Origin: Synechococcus sp. AG-683-C23
GTDB lineage: Bacteria > Cyanobacteriota > Cyanobacteriia > PCC-6307 > Cyanobiaceae
NCBI GenBank assembly: GCA_003208835.1
Contig: QCVD01000001.1
Span: 62,001 to 126,000 of the forward strand
Direction of reading: 5' to 3'
Length of the DNA stretch: 64,000 nucleotides
Positions 20,061 through 30,081 of this stretch are shown piece by piece. The notes under the pieces are model-generated. The model had not been told where the DNA came from, did not search any database, and saw only the letters and a list, made by a program, of their open reading frames with translations. A program made the position numbers and the translations under genes. Positions within the stretch are counted from its first letter, which is position 1. Every line of letters starts with the position of its first letter.

Positions 20061-20133
20061 TCATTAGTTCTACGTCTTTTCCCAGATTCTTTCATTGTTT
20101 ATTTATCTTTTATCGTCATAACTCATCAACTTC

Positions 20134-21480
20134 ATGACTTCCTCCGCTAAACTTCCAGATTTACATAACTTGACCGTTGCTGTAATTGGTTTGGGATATG
20201 TTGGTCTACCAATCGCCGTTGCTTTTGCCTCAACAAAAATTTGTAGAATTTCTGGTAATTCTCTCAATCGTAGGGTCATAGGTTTTGATATCAATGAGGA
20301 AAGAATACAAGAATTGTCTAATTCTTTTGATCGTAATTTAGAAGTTTCATCAACGGAGCTTTCCTCGTTACAGAATCTGCTCTTTACCTCTACATCTTCT
20401 GATTTGGTCTCCTCTGATATTTTCATTGTTACAGTCCCGACTCCTGTTGATTCTTCTAAGCGGCCTGACCTTACTTGTCTTCGTTCTGCATCTGATTTAG
20501 TTGGTTCGGTTATTAAAAATCGCACTCAATATTCACTCCCAATTGTCATTTTTGAAAGTACAGTTTTTCCCGGTGCCACAGAGGAAGTTTGTATCCCCAT
20601 TATCGAGTCTGTTTCGAATTTGACTTTAAATCATGACTTTTTCTGCGGATATAGCCCCGAGCGAATTAATCCAGGTGAGTCTAACCATAAGCTTCAATCT
20701 GTTGTTAAAGTTACTAGTGGTAGCTCACCAGATGCATCTTTATGGATAGATCAGTTATATGGTTCCGTAATTGATGCTGGTACTTACAAAGCATCATCTA
20801 TAAAGGTTGCAGAAGCAGCTAAGGTTATTGAAAATACTCAGAGAGACTTAAATATTGCACTAGTTAATGAGCTCTCTATGATTTTCAGCCTGATGGATAT
20901 AGATACTATTGATGTGCTGAATGCCGCATCGACCAAATGGAATTTTCTTCCATTTCGCCCAGGTCTTGTTGGGGGTCATTGTATTGGAGTAGATCCTTAT
21001 TACCTTACATACAAGTCTGAACAGTTGGGATATCTTCCACAGGTTGTATTAGCTGGACGGCGTATTAATGATGGAATGGGCAGGTGGATTGTGGATCAAT
21101 TGATTCTTGTTATGGCTAGACGAGGATTTATTATTTCGCATTCAAATATCCTAATCCTCGGCTTTTCGTTTAAGGAAAATTGCCCTGATTTTCGCAATAC
21201 TCGTGTTATCGACATTGTTAATTCTGTAAAATATTTTGGTATGTCCTGCGAAGTTGTGGATCCATGGGTTTCTTCTGTTGATTCTACTCGCGAATATGGT
21301 TTGGCAGTCCTTTCATCAGTTCCATCTGGTGTTACTTATGATGCTGTTATTGTCGCAGTTCAACATAAGGAATTTGTTGGCCTCTCTTCGTCTTATTGGA
21401 GATCACTCCTTACATCAGGAGGTGTATTAGTAGATCTTAAAGGCATAGTTCCACGTGAATTAAATGCTTTAAGACCTTAA
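20134..21480 (+). CDS. nucleotide-sugar dehydrogenase (WbpA/TviB-like UDP-HexNAc or UDP-Glc dehydrogenase family)
   Basis: VAVIGLGYVGLPIAVAF, GYSPERINPG, GGHCIGVDPYYLTY (catalytic Cys), LGFSFKENCPDFRNT. Confidence 0.92.
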   Translation: MTSSAKLPDLHNLTVAVIGLGYVGLPIAVAFASTKICRISGNSLNRRVIGFDINEERIQELSNSFDRNLEVSSTELSSLQNLLFTSTSSDLVSSDIFIVTVPTPVDSSKRPDLTCLRSASDLVGSVIKNRTQYSLPIVIFESTVFPGATEEVCIPIIESVSNLTLNHDFFCGYSPERINPGESNHKLQSVVKVTSGSSPDASLWIDQLYGSVIDAGTYKASSIKVAEAAKVIENTQRDLNIALVNELSMIFSLMDIDTIDVLNAASTKWNFLPFRPGLVGGHCIGVDPYYLTYKSEQLGYLPQVVLAGRRINDGMGRWIVDQLILVMARRGFIISHSNILILGFSFKENCPDFRNTRVIDIVNSVKYFGMSCEVVDPWVSSVDSTREYGLAVLSSVPSGVTYDAVIVAVQHKEFVGLSSSYWRSLLTSGGVLVDLKGIVPRELNALRP

Positions 21481-21581
21481 TTAATTTATATATTACTAAG
21501 CCCTCGTACATTTATTTTTCTTTTGTTGACAGATCTTTTAGTATGAAATAAATTACGGATTAACCTAAGAGACTTTGTCTC

Positions 21582-23444
21582 ATGTGTTCTATTGCTGGCT
21601 ATATTTCAAGCTCCGTCCGTGATCCTGAATGCCTCTCACGTATGTTAGACACATTAGAGCATAGAGGTCCTGATGATTTAAGCCAATTTCACTACCAGTC
21701 GGTCCATATGGGTATGACACGTTTGGCTATTAACGATATATATCAAGGCCAACAACCTTTGTACAATCGAGCACAAACAGTTGCAGTTTTCTATAATGGT
21801 GAAATCTATAATTATCCTCAACTTCGTTCTGAATTAGAGTCAAAGGGTTATACTTTTCGCACTGGATCTGATGGGGAGGTCATCTGCCATCTTTATGATG
21901 AGTATGGTGATGACTTGTTTGGTTATCTTGATGGCATGTTTGCCATCTCATTGTGGGACTATTCAACACAAACCCTTTTGTTGGCAAGAGACCTAGCAGG
22001 TGAAAAGCCTCTGTATTACACCTCTCCTAGTTCTAGTTGCACTATTGTCTATGCATCTGAGATTAAAGCAATAAGGAGGTTTAAGCATATTAGTCTTACA
22101 CTTAACAACCAAGCTATTTGGGACTTTCCTACCTTTTTGTGGGTCCCGGAACCCAATACTATATTTTCTCAAGTTTATGCTCTGCCCAAAGGCCATCTGC
22201 TAAAGGTTCAGGATTCTGAGGTTAAAATTAAGCCATACGATGTCCATTTACCTTTACCTACATTTGATTTCTCTGATGAACAAGATGTTCTCAATCAAAT
22301 ACGCAGTGTCGTTGAAAAATCTGTTGTATCGCGCTTGTTATCTGACGTTCCCATTGGGTGTTTTTTAAGTGGTGGTCTTGATAGTTCTATTGTTACTTCT
22401 ATAGCGTCCCGTCACTTACCTTCTGTCGATACTTTTAGTGTTTCTTTTGATCAAATTCCTGATCCTTACCATGGATTATTGGATGAATCAGTTGCTGCCC
22501 AAGAATTTGCTTCGTTCTTAGGCGTTAATCATCATTCAATTTGTGTAACAGCCTCTTCTTTTAGAGGCCTCTTAGATCAGTTTTGTTATTCTGGTGATCA
22601 ACCTTTTGCTGTTTCTTCTGGGTTGGGAATTTTATCTGTAGCCCAAGAAGCGTCAGCTCATGGTATCAAAGTTTTACTTAGTGGTGATTGCGCTGACGAA
22701 TGTTTTGGGGGATACTCTTGGTATCAGTATCTTTCTTTAGGCTATGAATCGTCATCTAGTAATTTTAATCAATCACCGATTTCTTTTCAAAATTTTGGTA
22801 TATCTCTTGACGATCGTTTAGATTACCTTTCTAAATACAATTCTTTTCAGCGTGCATGGGCGTGGCATTACTATGCCCACGAGTCTGAGAAACGCGGTTT
22901 ATTTTCAATTGACTTTTGTAATGACCTTCGAAGTTCATTGCGCCACTTTGAATCTTTTTCATCGGAAACAGACTGGAGTCCCAAAACTTATATTGACCAC
23001 GATCGTTCATTTTATATGTCAAATGAGATGTTAACTAAACTTGATAGGATGACTATGGCTTATTCAATTGAGGGTCGTGTACCCTTTGCGTCACCAGCCA
23101 TACTTTCTTTGGCTTCTCAAATTCCTTTTTCTTATATGGTGCGTGGATCTACTTTAAAGTGGGCACTTAGAAATGCTTTTAAGGACCATGTTCCTGCATC
23201 TATCTTGAATCGCCCTAAACACGGCTTTAATGTACCTATTGATCATTGGTTAAGAAGCGAGTGGAGCGACTTGCTTGCTGAAACGTTCTCCAATGAATCT
23301 GCAATCAACAAGCATGGTTTTTTGTCCACAGAGGCCGCCAGCTTTGCTAACGCGATGCTTTATGATGACCAGCGTCTAAATGGTCATTCACTTTTCTGCT
23401 ATATAATGCTCAATCGCTGGCTCGAACAATCAGATGACTATTGA
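21582..23444 (+). CDS. asnB: asparagine synthase (glutamine-hydrolysing) family protein, copy 1
   Basis: MCSIAGYISSS (N-terminal Cys), LEHRGPDD, PIGCFLSGGLDSSIV PP-loop. Confidence 0.93.
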   Translation: MCSIAGYISSSVRDPECLSRMLDTLEHRGPDDLSQFHYQSVHMGMTRLAINDIYQGQQPLYNRAQTVAVFYNGEIYNYPQLRSELESKGYTFRTGSDGEVICHLYDEYGDDLFGYLDGMFAISLWDYSTQTLLLARDLAGEKPLYYTSPSSSCTIVYASEIKAIRRFKHISLTLNNQAIWDFPTFLWVPEPNTIFSQVYALPKGHLLKVQDSEVKIKPYDVHLPLPTFDFSDEQDVLNQIRSVVEKSVVSRLLSDVPIGCFLSGGLDSSIVTSIASRHLPSVDTFSVSFDQIPDPYHGLLDESVAAQEFASFLGVNHHSICVTASSFRGLLDQFCYSGDQPFAVSSGLGILSVAQEASAHGIKVLLSGDCADECFGGYSWYQYLSLGYESSSSNFNQSPISFQNFGISLDDRLDYLSKYNSFQRAWAWHYYAHESEKRGLFSIDFCNDLRSSLRHFESFSSETDWSPKTYIDHDRSFYMSNEMLTKLDRMTMAYSIEGRVPFASPAILSLASQIPFSYMVRGSTLKWALRNAFKDHVPASILNRPKHGFNVPIDHWLRSEWSDLLAETFSNESAINKHGFLSTEAASFANAMLYDDQRLNGHSLFCYIMLNRWLEQSDDY

Positions 23445-24138
23445 AATCATTGCTGAAATTGGTCAGAATCATAATGGGGATATGCAGCTTGCTTGTGAAT
23501 TAATCAAAGCTGCGTACGATGCTGGAGCGGATGTTGCAAAATTTCAGCTTTATGATGCTCCCTCTCTATTTTCTAGCGAAAATAATCCTTGGTATGAATA
23601 TAATTGTAAAACCGAATTATCTCGAGACGATGTAGTAACACTCTCATTATATTGTCAGACTTTAGGTATTGAATTTATGGCATCCGTATTTGATCAAGAA
23701 CGTATTGCTTGGTTAGAAAAGGTTGGGGTTTCACGCTATAAAATTGCCTCTAGATCCATTTATGACTCATCTCTCATCGCAGCTTTGCTTGCAACAGGAA
23801 AGCCCTTAATTGCCTCGCTAGGTATGTGGGATTCTCCCGACTTTCCATCTATTTCAAATAACGATAGTATCGATTATCTTTATTGTATTTCAAAGTATCC
23901 AACTCCTATTTCTGATTTGCGTTTCGCCGAGGTTGATTTTTCTAAATATTCTGGTTTTAGTGACCATACTGAAACCATTTACCCTTCGCAGATTGCAATG
24001 GCACGTGGTGCATCTATCATTGAGAAGCATTTTACTTTAGATAAGAATATGTATGGCCCTGACCATTCCTGCAGCATGACTCCTAGTGAACTGGTTGAGC
24101 TCTGTAACTTCCGAGATTGTCTACTCCAAGTAATCTGA
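23434..24138 (+). CDS. NeuB-like synthase, catalytic domain only, copy 2
   Basis: IEIIAEIGQNHNGDMQLACELIKAA, AKFQLYDA, YKIASRSIYD, GFSDHTETIYPSQIA, EKHFTLDKNMYGPDHSCSM; 234 aa. Confidence 0.9.
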   Translation: MTIEIIAEIGQNHNGDMQLACELIKAAYDAGADVAKFQLYDAPSLFSSENNPWYEYNCKTELSRDDVVTLSLYCQTLGIEFMASVFDQERIAWLEKVGVSRYKIASRSIYDSSLIAALLATGKPLIASLGMWDSPDFPSISNNDSIDYLYCISKYPTPISDLRFAEVDFSKYSGFSDHTETIYPSQIAMARGASIIEKHFTLDKNMYGPDHSCSMTPSELVELCNFRDCLLQVI

Positions 24139-24140
24139 TC

Positions 24141-25496
24141 ATGGCCTTAGTTACTGTTTATCTTCCTTGTTCAAATTATGGCAGGTTCCTCTCAGATGCA
24201 ATTGATAGTGTACTAAAGCAAACCTTTGATGATTGGGAGTTATTTATTATTGATGACGGCTCTATTGATAATACCTCTGAGGTTTTACAACTGTATAAGG
24301 GCCACCCCAGGATCACTATATTTACTACCCCATCCATTGGTTTACCTTCAGTATGTAATTTTGCAATTTCTAGGTCCTTGTCTAAATATGTTATACGCCT
24401 AGATGGCGATGATATATTTGATGAGAATATACTCTTGATATTAACTAACTATCTTGAGCGTCATCCTGATGCAGCACTCGTTTTTCCTGATTACTATTTA
24501 ATAGATGAGTTTGGTATCGTTTTTGCACATGAACAACGACAGCGCATTTTTGAGAATAATCATATGCTGGATATTCCTCCAAATGGGGCCTGTACTATGA
24601 TTCGTAAGTCTATTATTGATGATATTGGTGGCTATCGTGAAGATCTGGGGGCCCAAGATGGTTTTGACTTATGGACTCGAATTAGAAATAAATACGTTGC
24701 AGGTAACATTAATCTTCCACTTTTCCGGTATAGAAGACATGGTAGCAATCTTACTGGGAATACCCACAGAATATTATCTGCTAGGCGGCAAATTAAAAAA
24801 GATGCAGTCGAAAGTAGTTTATTAGCCTATTATCCAATTACTGCTGTTATCCCCTGTCGACGTAATTATGACTTTAGGCAAGATTTATGGAATGCCACGT
24901 TCAATGGTCGTTCTCTCCTTGAAAAGGATATTGACGTATGCCTTACGTCCAAATTAATTGATAAAGTTGTTGTTGCTTGCGATAATCTCGACGCTAAAAA
25001 GGTTGTTGAAAAATTTGATGATTCTAGAGTTAGTTTTTATCTGCGTGATTCTGATAGCACAATTCGTACTCGAAGTATCGTTCCAACCTTAAAGAATATT
25101 GTGCAGTCTTTAGACCCACAATTCAAGGGCATTACAGTTCTTAGATATCTTCAGACTCCCTTTGTATCGAATGATGTGCTTGACGAAGCCATTACTTCAT
25201 TGATTATGAATGATGCCGATAGTTCCTATGGTGTTGAACGAATCAAGCGAAATCTATTTCGTCGTTCTCCTCACGGATTAGAACCTATTAATTCAAATAA
25301 TTCTTTTTCTACTGATTTTGATATTATATACCGCGATTCTCAGACTTTTACGGCATCCGCGAACAGAAATTTTCTACGTGGTAGCCTTTCTGGATCTACA
25401 TCAGTTTGTTTTGAAGTTTCTGAATCTGAATCTCTTTTTATTAATTCAGAGTTAGATCTTGAGGTTGCCAATCTTTTATCCAAAAAGTATGACTAA
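24141..25496 (+). CDS. fusion: N-terminal GT2 glycosyltransferase + C-terminal cytidylyltransferase-like domain
   Basis: N-half VTVYLPCSNYGRFLSDAIDSVLKQTFDDWELFIIDDGSIDNTSE; C-half ITAVIPCRRNYDFRQDLWNATFNGRSLLEKDIDVCLTSKLIDKVVVACDNLDAKKVVEKF, NeuA-like order but altered nucleotide-binding motif. Confidence 0.8.
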   Translation: MALVTVYLPCSNYGRFLSDAIDSVLKQTFDDWELFIIDDGSIDNTSEVLQLYKGHPRITIFTTPSIGLPSVCNFAISRSLSKYVIRLDGDDIFDENILLILTNYLERHPDAALVFPDYYLIDEFGIVFAHEQRQRIFENNHMLDIPPNGACTMIRKSIIDDIGGYREDLGAQDGFDLWTRIRNKYVAGNINLPLFRYRRHGSNLTGNTHRILSARRQIKKDAVESSLLAYYPITAVIPCRRNYDFRQDLWNATFNGRSLLEKDIDVCLTSKLIDKVVVACDNLDAKKVVEKFDDSRVSFYLRDSDSTIRTRSIVPTLKNIVQSLDPQFKGITVLRYLQTPFVSNDVLDEAITSLIMNDADSSYGVERIKRNLFRRSPHGLEPINSNNSFSTDFDIIYRDSQTFTASANRNFLRGSLSGSTSVCFEVSESESLFINSELDLEVANLLSKKYD

Positions 25497-26166
25497 TATA
25501 TCCGATAATATTGGCATTATTATTGCTTGTCGTACACAATCGACACGATTGCCTGGGAAGGCGTTACTTCCTCTTGGTGGATATCCAATGGTTATTTACT
25601 TACTAGAAAGACTTCGTTCAAGTAATTTTGCGGACAATATTGTTCTTGCTACTTCAGAACTTCCAGATGACGATGAGTTAGCTTCTATTGTTTCTACCTT
25701 TGGAGTACCAGTTTTTCGCGGTCAACATGATGATGTTGTTGACCGCTATGTAAACGCTGCCCAACATTTTTCTTTTGACTATGTTGTACGAGTTACAGCT
25801 GACTGCCCCTTTGTCTGTTCCAAAACTCTCGACTACTTTATCGAGCGTTCTTTTGCATTCCAATCTTTCGATCTTTTGACCACGAAGGGATTTTTCCCTG
25901 TTGGTATTGATTATGAGATTTTTCCAACTTCCCTTCTTTTGAAATTACATCATAGTTCTCTTTTATCTACTTCCGATCGCGAACATTTGACCTTATATAT
26001 GTATAATAATTCTTCTCGTTATAATATTATTTATCTTCCTCCGCCATTTAACTTTTGCAAAGAGCAAACCTATACTGTAGATACTCTTGAAGACTATACA
26101 ATGGCTACATCCATAGTTTCTGGATTATCACAAACTGGATCAGTTTTTAATTCTTTATTCCTTTGA
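25489..26166 (+). CDS. SpsF-like cytidylyltransferase family protein
   Basis: GIIIACRTQSTRLPGKALLPLGGYPMVIYLLERL, FRGQHDDVVDRYVNAA, VVRVTADCPF. Confidence 0.88.
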   Translation: MTNISDNIGIIIACRTQSTRLPGKALLPLGGYPMVIYLLERLRSSNFADNIVLATSELPDDDELASIVSTFGVPVFRGQHDDVVDRYVNAAQHFSFDYVVRVTADCPFVCSKTLDYFIERSFAFQSFDLLTTKGFFPVGIDYEIFPTSLLLKLHHSSLLSTSDREHLTLYMYNNSSRYNIIYLPPPFNFCKEQTYTVDTLEDYTMATSIVSGLSQTGSVFNSLFL

Positions 26167-26170
26167 TTTA

Positions 26171-27208
26171 ATGGCCAAAATAGATTACTTCAAAAGCTCT
26201 GATGATATCTCTAGTGAATCCTTTAATTGGGATTCCAACATTGATGCCCTATTGCAAAAACAATCGAGTCTCTCTCGTTTTTTTGATCAGGGTCCTCTTC
26301 GTGAGAATTGTATTCTTTGTAATTCCTGCATCGTGGATGCCTCCTTGTTTAGTCACAGAGGTATGTCATATAAGTTCTGTCCTCGTTGTTCGCACCTTCA
26401 GACTTCATATATTCTTCCAAAAGGTTTTCCGTTTAGTGTTTCCTCTTATGGCTTTGATTCCATTTATCCCGATCTTTCAAGTTCTGAATATATTTCTAGA
26501 CGCGATCGTATATATATGCCTAAGCTGAAATGGTTTCTCAAGCGAGTTGAATTAGCTGGTATTGCACCTTCTCAATGTTTTGATCTTAAATTTTTGGAGT
26601 TTGGTTGTGGATCTGGATATTTTCTGCATTCACTAATTGAATTGGGTTTTTCAAATGTGCTCGGTATTGATGCTCACCCTACTCTAGTCGCTAACGCAAA
26701 CCATCATTGTGGATTTGATGTAGCTACTGTTAGTTGTGATCTCTACAATGATCTTTCTGACTCAGATGCTAATATATTCGCGGGTTTCTTCGTGTTAGAG
26801 CACTTAGAAGATCCAGGCCGATTCTGGTCTATTATGTCTAGTAAACCACCAGGCACGTTGCTTTTTTTCTCAGTTCCGATGTTTAGTTTATGTACCATGA
26901 TTGAGTCTGCAATTACAGACTTTCCAGCACGTAATCTTGATAATGCTGTTCATACACAACTTTATACAGACCAATCTATTGATTTTATACTAAATGAATC
27001 TGGCTTCTCCAAAGTTTCCGAGTGGATTTTTGGTCAAGATTCGAACGACCTTGTAAGAATGATCATTAGAAAGTTAGCCCAAAGCATGCCCCCTGATTTA
27101 TTGTCAATATCGGCTCCAGATCTAATTCAACTTGTAGATCCTTTCCAAAAAGTTGTTGATCATCTCAAGCTAAGTGATTCTCGCCACATTCTCGCTGTTA
27201 AATACTGA
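26171..27208 (+). CDS. class I SAM methyltransferase with N-terminal CxxC...CxxC zinc-binding-like segment
   Basis: CILCNSCIVD...FCPRCSHLQ; LEFGCGSGYFLHSL; GFFVLEHLEDP. Confidence 0.82.
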   Translation: MAKIDYFKSSDDISSESFNWDSNIDALLQKQSSLSRFFDQGPLRENCILCNSCIVDASLFSHRGMSYKFCPRCSHLQTSYILPKGFPFSVSSYGFDSIYPDLSSSEYISRRDRIYMPKLKWFLKRVELAGIAPSQCFDLKFLEFGCGSGYFLHSLIELGFSNVLGIDAHPTLVANANHHCGFDVATVSCDLYNDLSDSDANIFAGFFVLEHLEDPGRFWSIMSSKPPGTLLFFSVPMFSLCTMIESAITDFPARNLDNAVHTQLYTDQSIDFILNESGFSKVSEWIFGQDSNDLVRMIIRKLAQSMPPDLLSISAPDLIQLVDPFQKVVDHLKLSDSRHILAVKY

Positions 27209-27843
27209 TGACATTACTTGTTGGAATTATAGATTATAAAATTAGCAATATTTGCTCTGTCGAGACTGCTTTCGAACATCTCGGCGTTCCTTGCACCCGT
27301 CTATCTAACTGCGACGCTTTTAATATTTGTACTCACCTTGTTTTACCTGGTGTCGGTAGTTTCTCAAATGGTATGCATAAGCTACACCATCTCAATCTAG
27401 TTGACCCAATTCTTCGGGCCGCGTCTGCTGGTGTACCACTACTTGGTATGTGTCTCGGTATGCAGCTTCTTGCTGACTCTGGTGACGAATTTGGCCCCTC
27501 TAAGGGTTTGGGTTTGCTTCCTGGACGTATATCGCAAGTTCAGCTTTCAGATGATCTTAGGCTTCCTCATATTGGCTGGAATGACATAATCTCTATCAAA
27601 CCTAGTTTGCTTCTCGCTGGTATACCCAGTGGTGCCTCCTTTTACTTTATTCATAGTTATTCTTATGCGGATTCTCATGCTTCTTATGTTACCGCTGTCA
27701 CTGACTATGGTGGCCGGCAAGTTGCCATTGTTGAGTTAAATAATATTATGGGGACGCAATTTCATCCAGAAAAAAGTCAAAAACATGGTCTCAAGCTGCT
27801 TCAAAACTTTATTTCTTTCCCTTCACCAATTCAGAAATGCTAA
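27208..27843 (+). CDS. hisH: HisH-like glutamine amidotransferase
   Basis: GIIDYKISNICSVETAFEHLG, LLGMCLGMQLL (Cys), MGTQFHPEKSQKHG (His/Glu). Confidence 0.93.
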   Translation: MTLLVGIIDYKISNICSVETAFEHLGVPCTRLSNCDAFNICTHLVLPGVGSFSNGMHKLHHLNLVDPILRAASAGVPLLGMCLGMQLLADSGDEFGPSKGLGLLPGRISQVQLSDDLRLPHIGWNDIISIKPSLLLAGIPSGASFYFIHSYSYADSHASYVTAVTDYGGRQVAIVELNNIMGTQFHPEKSQKHGLKLLQNFISFPSPIQKC

Positions 27844-28628
27844 AAAATCGTCTAATTCCTGTTCTTTTTCTTAAAGACGGCTATTTAGTGCGAAGTGAAT
27901 CTTTTTCGGCCTATCAAATATTAGGAAATCCTGTCGCTCAAGTCCAGCGTTACAATGATTGGGATGTAGACGAGCTTATATATATTGATATCTCTGCCTC
28001 ATATAATTCCCGTAATTCTTTAACTGTATCGCCTCATGGCGACGCCTCACCTATTGCGTTTCTCGATATTATTTCTGCTGTTTCAAAAAATTGTCTTATG
28101 CCTTTGACATTTGGAGGAGGTATCACTTCTCTTTCAGAGGCTAGTGCGCGCTTCCAGTTGGGAGCAGACAAAATTACTATTAACTCTCAATCTCTACGAT
28201 CACCTAAGTTCATTTCTGAGCTTGCATATGAATTTGGATCGCAGGCAATCGTTGTCTCAATTGATTGTATCAAGATTGATAATATTTATCATATCTTTGA
28301 TCATTTGACGGCAGCCGCTTATCCAATAGATTTGTATGAATGGTTATCGCAAATTCAAGATCTTGGAGCTGGTGAGATTCTTCTCAACTCTGTCGATCGT
28401 GATGGGAAGGCTACCGGTTATGACCTTACTTTGCTTAAGTCTGTTGTAGACGTTACATCAGTACCAGTTATTGCTTGTGGTGGTGTTGGTCACTATTCTG
28501 ATTTCTCAGACGCTATTACTCAATCTGGAGTAATGGCAGTAGCTGCTGGAAATATATTCAATTTTAAGGAATTAGCATATCCAATGGCGAAACGATTTCT
28601 AAAAAAATCAGGACTCAATTTCCGCTAG
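27837..28628 (+). CDS. hisF: HisF-like cyclase subunit
   Basis: RLIPVLFLKDGYLVRS, DELIYIDISAS, PLTFGGGITSLSEA, GAGEILLNSVDRDGKATGYDL, VIACGGVGHYSDF. Confidence 0.93.
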   Translation: MLKNRLIPVLFLKDGYLVRSESFSAYQILGNPVAQVQRYNDWDVDELIYIDISASYNSRNSLTVSPHGDASPIAFLDIISAVSKNCLMPLTFGGGITSLSEASARFQLGADKITINSQSLRSPKFISELAYEFGSQAIVVSIDCIKIDNIYHIFDHLTAAAYPIDLYEWLSQIQDLGAGEILLNSVDRDGKATGYDLTLLKSVVDVTSVPVIACGGVGHYSDFSDAITQSGVMAVAAGNIFNFKELAYPMAKRFLKKSGLNFR

Positions 28629-28706
28629 TTTAGTATTCTTTTGAAATCATCTTTGTTTATGACTCATTGGTGATTGTGGTACAATGTTTAAATTTATTCG
28701 TGATTT

Positions 28707-29852
28707 ATGCAGTATTGTACTCGTTGTGTATATCCCTCGGTTGCCGCCACTCCCTTAACTTTTGATCAAGATAGTGTTTGTAGTGGATGTCGAGCTAGTG
28801 ATTTAAAAAAGTCTATTGACTGGGATCAACGTCGGTTGTTATTTCAAAAATTAGTCAATGAGTACCGTAATCCAGAGGGATATGACTGTCTTCTTCCCGT
28901 AAGCGGCGGTAAGGATAGTTATTTTGCTGCACATATCGCTAAAGAATTCGGTTTAAATGCATTAATGGTTACCTATCATGGGAATAATTATCTGTCTGAG
29001 GGTGAGACTAATCTTTATCAAATGAAGGATGTCTTTGGTTTTGATCACATAATATTTAGGCCATCAACCGATACTTTAATCCGTCTTAATCGTGCCGGCC
29101 TTGTTATTACCGGAGATATGAACTGGCATTGCCATGCCGGTATCTTCACATATCCTATGCAGATTGCCGTTAAATATCAAATTCCTCTCGTATTTTGGGG
29201 CGATCACGGTTTTACAGAACAAGGTGGCATGTACTCTCACAATGATTTTTTCGAGTACACGGCGAAGGATCGATTAGAACATGCTTTGCATGGTTTTGAT
29301 TGGTACAACTTTGTCGGCCAGGAGGGTTTATCACAAAAAGACCTTAATTTTCTTATTTATCCAAGTGACGATCATGTAATGGACGTTGGACTTCGTGGCA
29401 TTTTTTTAAGTAATTATTTTTATTATGATGGTAAAACTCATGCTGACATTGCTAGTCAAAAATATAAATGGCAAGAAGCTCACCAAGACTTTGATCGTAC
29501 CTTCCGTCGAACTTCAAATTTAGATGATATGCATGAAAATGGCGTTCACGACTATTTGAAGTTTATAAAGCTAGGCTATGGTCGTGGCACTGATCACTCA
29601 AATTACGAAATACGAGAAGGGCGCATGTCACGGCAGGAAGCTTTAAAAATGGTTCAAAAATACGATCATGTTAAGCCTAGTGATCTGAAGCGTTGGCTCT
29701 CTTATGTTGATATGACTGAGGAGGAGTTTGATCGTATTGCTGATAGCTTCCGGGATCCACGTGTTTGGCGTATTGATAATGGTATGTGGGTGAAGCAGAA
29801 TATATGGGGCGGTGAATCAACATACGGTCCTGTTCATGGAACTCCCAAATAG
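28707..29852 (+). CDS. N-acetyl sugar amidotransferase (WbpG/PseA-like)
   Basis: MQYCTRCVYPS...CSGCRASD; YDCLLPVSGGKDSYFAAHIAKEFGLNALMVTYHGNN; IPLVFWGDHGFTEQGGMYSHND. Confidence 0.93.
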   Translation: MQYCTRCVYPSVAATPLTFDQDSVCSGCRASDLKKSIDWDQRRLLFQKLVNEYRNPEGYDCLLPVSGGKDSYFAAHIAKEFGLNALMVTYHGNNYLSEGETNLYQMKDVFGFDHIIFRPSTDTLIRLNRAGLVITGDMNWHCHAGIFTYPMQIAVKYQIPLVFWGDHGFTEQGGMYSHNDFFEYTAKDRLEHALHGFDWYNFVGQEGLSQKDLNFLIYPSDDHVMDVGLRGIFLSNYFYYDGKTHADIASQKYKWQEAHQDFDRTFRRTSNLDDMHENGVHDYLKFIKLGYGRGTDHSNYEIREGRMSRQEALKMVQKYDHVKPSDLKRWLSYVDMTEEEFDRIADSFRDPRVWRIDNGMWVKQNIWGGESTYGPVHGTPK

Positions 29853-29877
29853 CTCAATTCTAATTTTATTAACTAGG

Positions 29878-30081
29878 ATGAACTATCTACAATCTTCCTC
29901 CTTTAGCGAGAATGTTATTCGTCCGAAAGTTTTAGAATTCGGAAAATTAGCTCCCCTCCAACTTGATCTTCAGGGGCTTAATTCTCTAAAACACGAATTT
30001 GTTTCTCTAGACTTCCCTTTCTGCGGATCCTCTTCTCGACTTCCATCTTTTACTAAGTATGAATTTACTTTTGATAGATGA
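29878..30081 (+). CDS. short ORF, probably truncated by the repeat junction at ~30072
   Basis: MNYLQSSSFSENVIRPKVLEFGKLAPLQLDLQGLNSLKHEFVSLDFPFCGSSSRLPSFTKYEFTFDR* ends inside the repeat homology. Confidence 0.35.
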   Translation: MNYLQSSSFSENVIRPKVLEFGKLAPLQLDLQGLNSLKHEFVSLDFPFCGSSSRLPSFTKYEFTFDR

